Positions 14,581-15,226 of a stretch of 15,226 bases of DNA are shown here, in pieces. The position numbers were made by a program, and so were the translations under genes. Position 1 is the stretch's first letter. Each line of letters opens with the position of its first letter. The notes under the pieces are model-generated. The model saw only the letters and a program-made list of their open reading frames with translations. It made no database searches and was not told the DNA's origin. Origin of the DNA: Omnitrophica WOR_2 bacterium GWA2_47_8 (GTDB lineage Bacteria > Omnitrophota > Gorgyraeia > Zapsychrales > GWA2-47-8); contig MHFY01000136.1 in NCBI GenBank assembly GCA_001805375.1, positions 14,391 to 29,616 on the forward strand, in the 5' to 3' direction.

Positions 14581-15226
14581 TCAATGCTGCGGATGATACG
14601 TTTGGCCGATGAATATCGCCGACAAAAAGGTAAAAATATATGCCTGTAAGAACGCGATAACGATCTCTAAAAGGTAAATAAACGTGGCCATGAGGACCGC
14701 CGGCAAGGCCACCCATCCCAATAAAACAACCAACCCTAAAAGCGCCAAAATGACGATATGGCCCGCCAGCATATTGGCAAAAAGCCGGATCATGAGCGCA
14801 AAGGCCTTGATAAACAACCCTAAAAATTCAATAGGCACCAGCATGATCAAGACCGGGGCCGGCACACCATGCGGAATGAGTGTTTTAAAAAATCCCATGA
14901 CACCATGTTTATATATCGCGCCGAAGATCATGAAACACAAAGTAATAAACGCCATAGCACCGGTAACATTGATATTCGCGGTGGCGGTTGAAAAAACCGG
15001 GATCAATCCCATCAAATTTAAACCTAAAATAAAAAAGAAAAAAGTGCAGAACAGCGGGGTCATCTTTTTACCGTCGTCTTCACCCAAGGACGGGATGGAG
15101 ATGTTATCGCGGATAAAAATAACGAATAATTCCAAGGCGTTGGTGATGCCATGGGGTGCCTCGTCATACTTCTTGCGATACACGCCGCAGAAAAGAAGGA
15201 TCAAAAAACCCGCGCAGATAAAAAGC
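14581..15226 (-). CDS. atpB: ATP synthase a subunit, missing its N-terminus (partial)
   Basis: This is the stationary Fo subunit that forms the proton half-channels next to the c-ring. The frame is open through the right edge, so the true start lies outside; the TTG at 15204 is not a credible start. The visible 214 codons include LNLMGLIPVFSTATANIN and the family signature IRLFANMLAGH with the essential Arg, followed by the last helices with LEIVIAFLQAYIFTFLSAIF. It ends with YHPQH, a standard short tail. It heads the ATP synthase gene order here; any atpI gene would be outside the window. Confidence 0.97.
   Translation of the reverse strand, partial: LFICAGFLILLFCGVYRKKYDEAPHGITNALELFVIFIRDNISIPSLGEDDGKKMTPLFCTFFFFILGLNLMGLIPVFSTATANINVTGAMAFITLCFMIFGAIYKHGVMGFFKTLIPHGVPAPVLIMLVPIEFLGLFIKAFALMIRLFANMLAGHIVILALLGLVVLLGWVALPAVLMATFIYLLEIVIAFLQAYIFTFLSAIFIGQTYHPQH

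Noticed and set aside
14528..14716. Minus-strand open frame across the atpB end and the atpE leader, including a possible 17-codon leader peptide
   Set aside because: It overlaps conserved atpB in another frame and runs through the predicted -35/-10 region, so it is very unlikely to be translated from that promoter.

Overview
The window is a bacterial respiratory energy-conservation locus. All sixteen genes lie on the minus strand, so transcription runs from high to low coordinates. The genes are tightly packed: most junctions are a few bases or short overlaps, and no gene-free stretch exceeds about 120 bases. No RNA genes, insertion sequences, CRISPR arrays or convincing rho-independent terminators were seen. 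Both ends cut through a gene: atpB at the right edge lacks its start, and a cytochrome oxidase subunit I gene at the left edge has only its first 76 codons.

Region 1 (15226 to 8962) is a complete F1Fo ATP synthase set in the classic order a-c-b-delta-alpha-gamma-beta-epsilon (atpB-E-F-H-A-G-D-C). A strong sigma70-like promoter (TTTACA-17-TATAAT) sits between atpB and atpE. An imperfect inverted repeat lies between atpG and atpD. The c subunit looks proton-type, and epsilon is short.

Region 2 (8958 to 2284) follows after only 3 bases. It encodes a membrane-anchored HEAT-repeat protein, a Rieske iron-sulphur protein, a cytochrome b6-like protein, a long subunit IV-like protein and a very large eight-heme c-type cytochrome. 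Together these look like a quinol:cytochrome c reductase of the split-cytochrome-b (b6c) type, probably menaquinol-using. It has a candidate heme c_i cysteine and an APWY motif in place of PEWY. A 60-base palindromic element sits just before the octaheme cytochrome gene and makes its start uncertain.

Region 3 (2260 to 1071) holds two overlapping genes I do not recognise: a polytopic membrane protein with a GHWYL motif, and a small protein with four CxxC pairs and a hydrophobic centre.

Region 4 (1024 to 1) starts with its own candidate promoter (TTGACA-17-TAGTTT). It encodes an exported cupredoxin-like protein and then, 5 bases on, the start of a heme-copper oxidase subunit I gene.

Functionally this is an electron transport chain from quinol through the b6c complex, the multiheme cytochrome and perhaps the copper protein to a terminal oxidase, next to the ATP synthase that uses the resulting proton gradient. 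The organism is a Gram-negative-type bacterium with moderate GC. The split b6c complex and the dispersed-looking GC-rich palindrome would suit an uncultured candidate phylum (for example the PVC/Omnitrophota side of the tree), but this placement is a low-confidence impression that needs sequence comparison.
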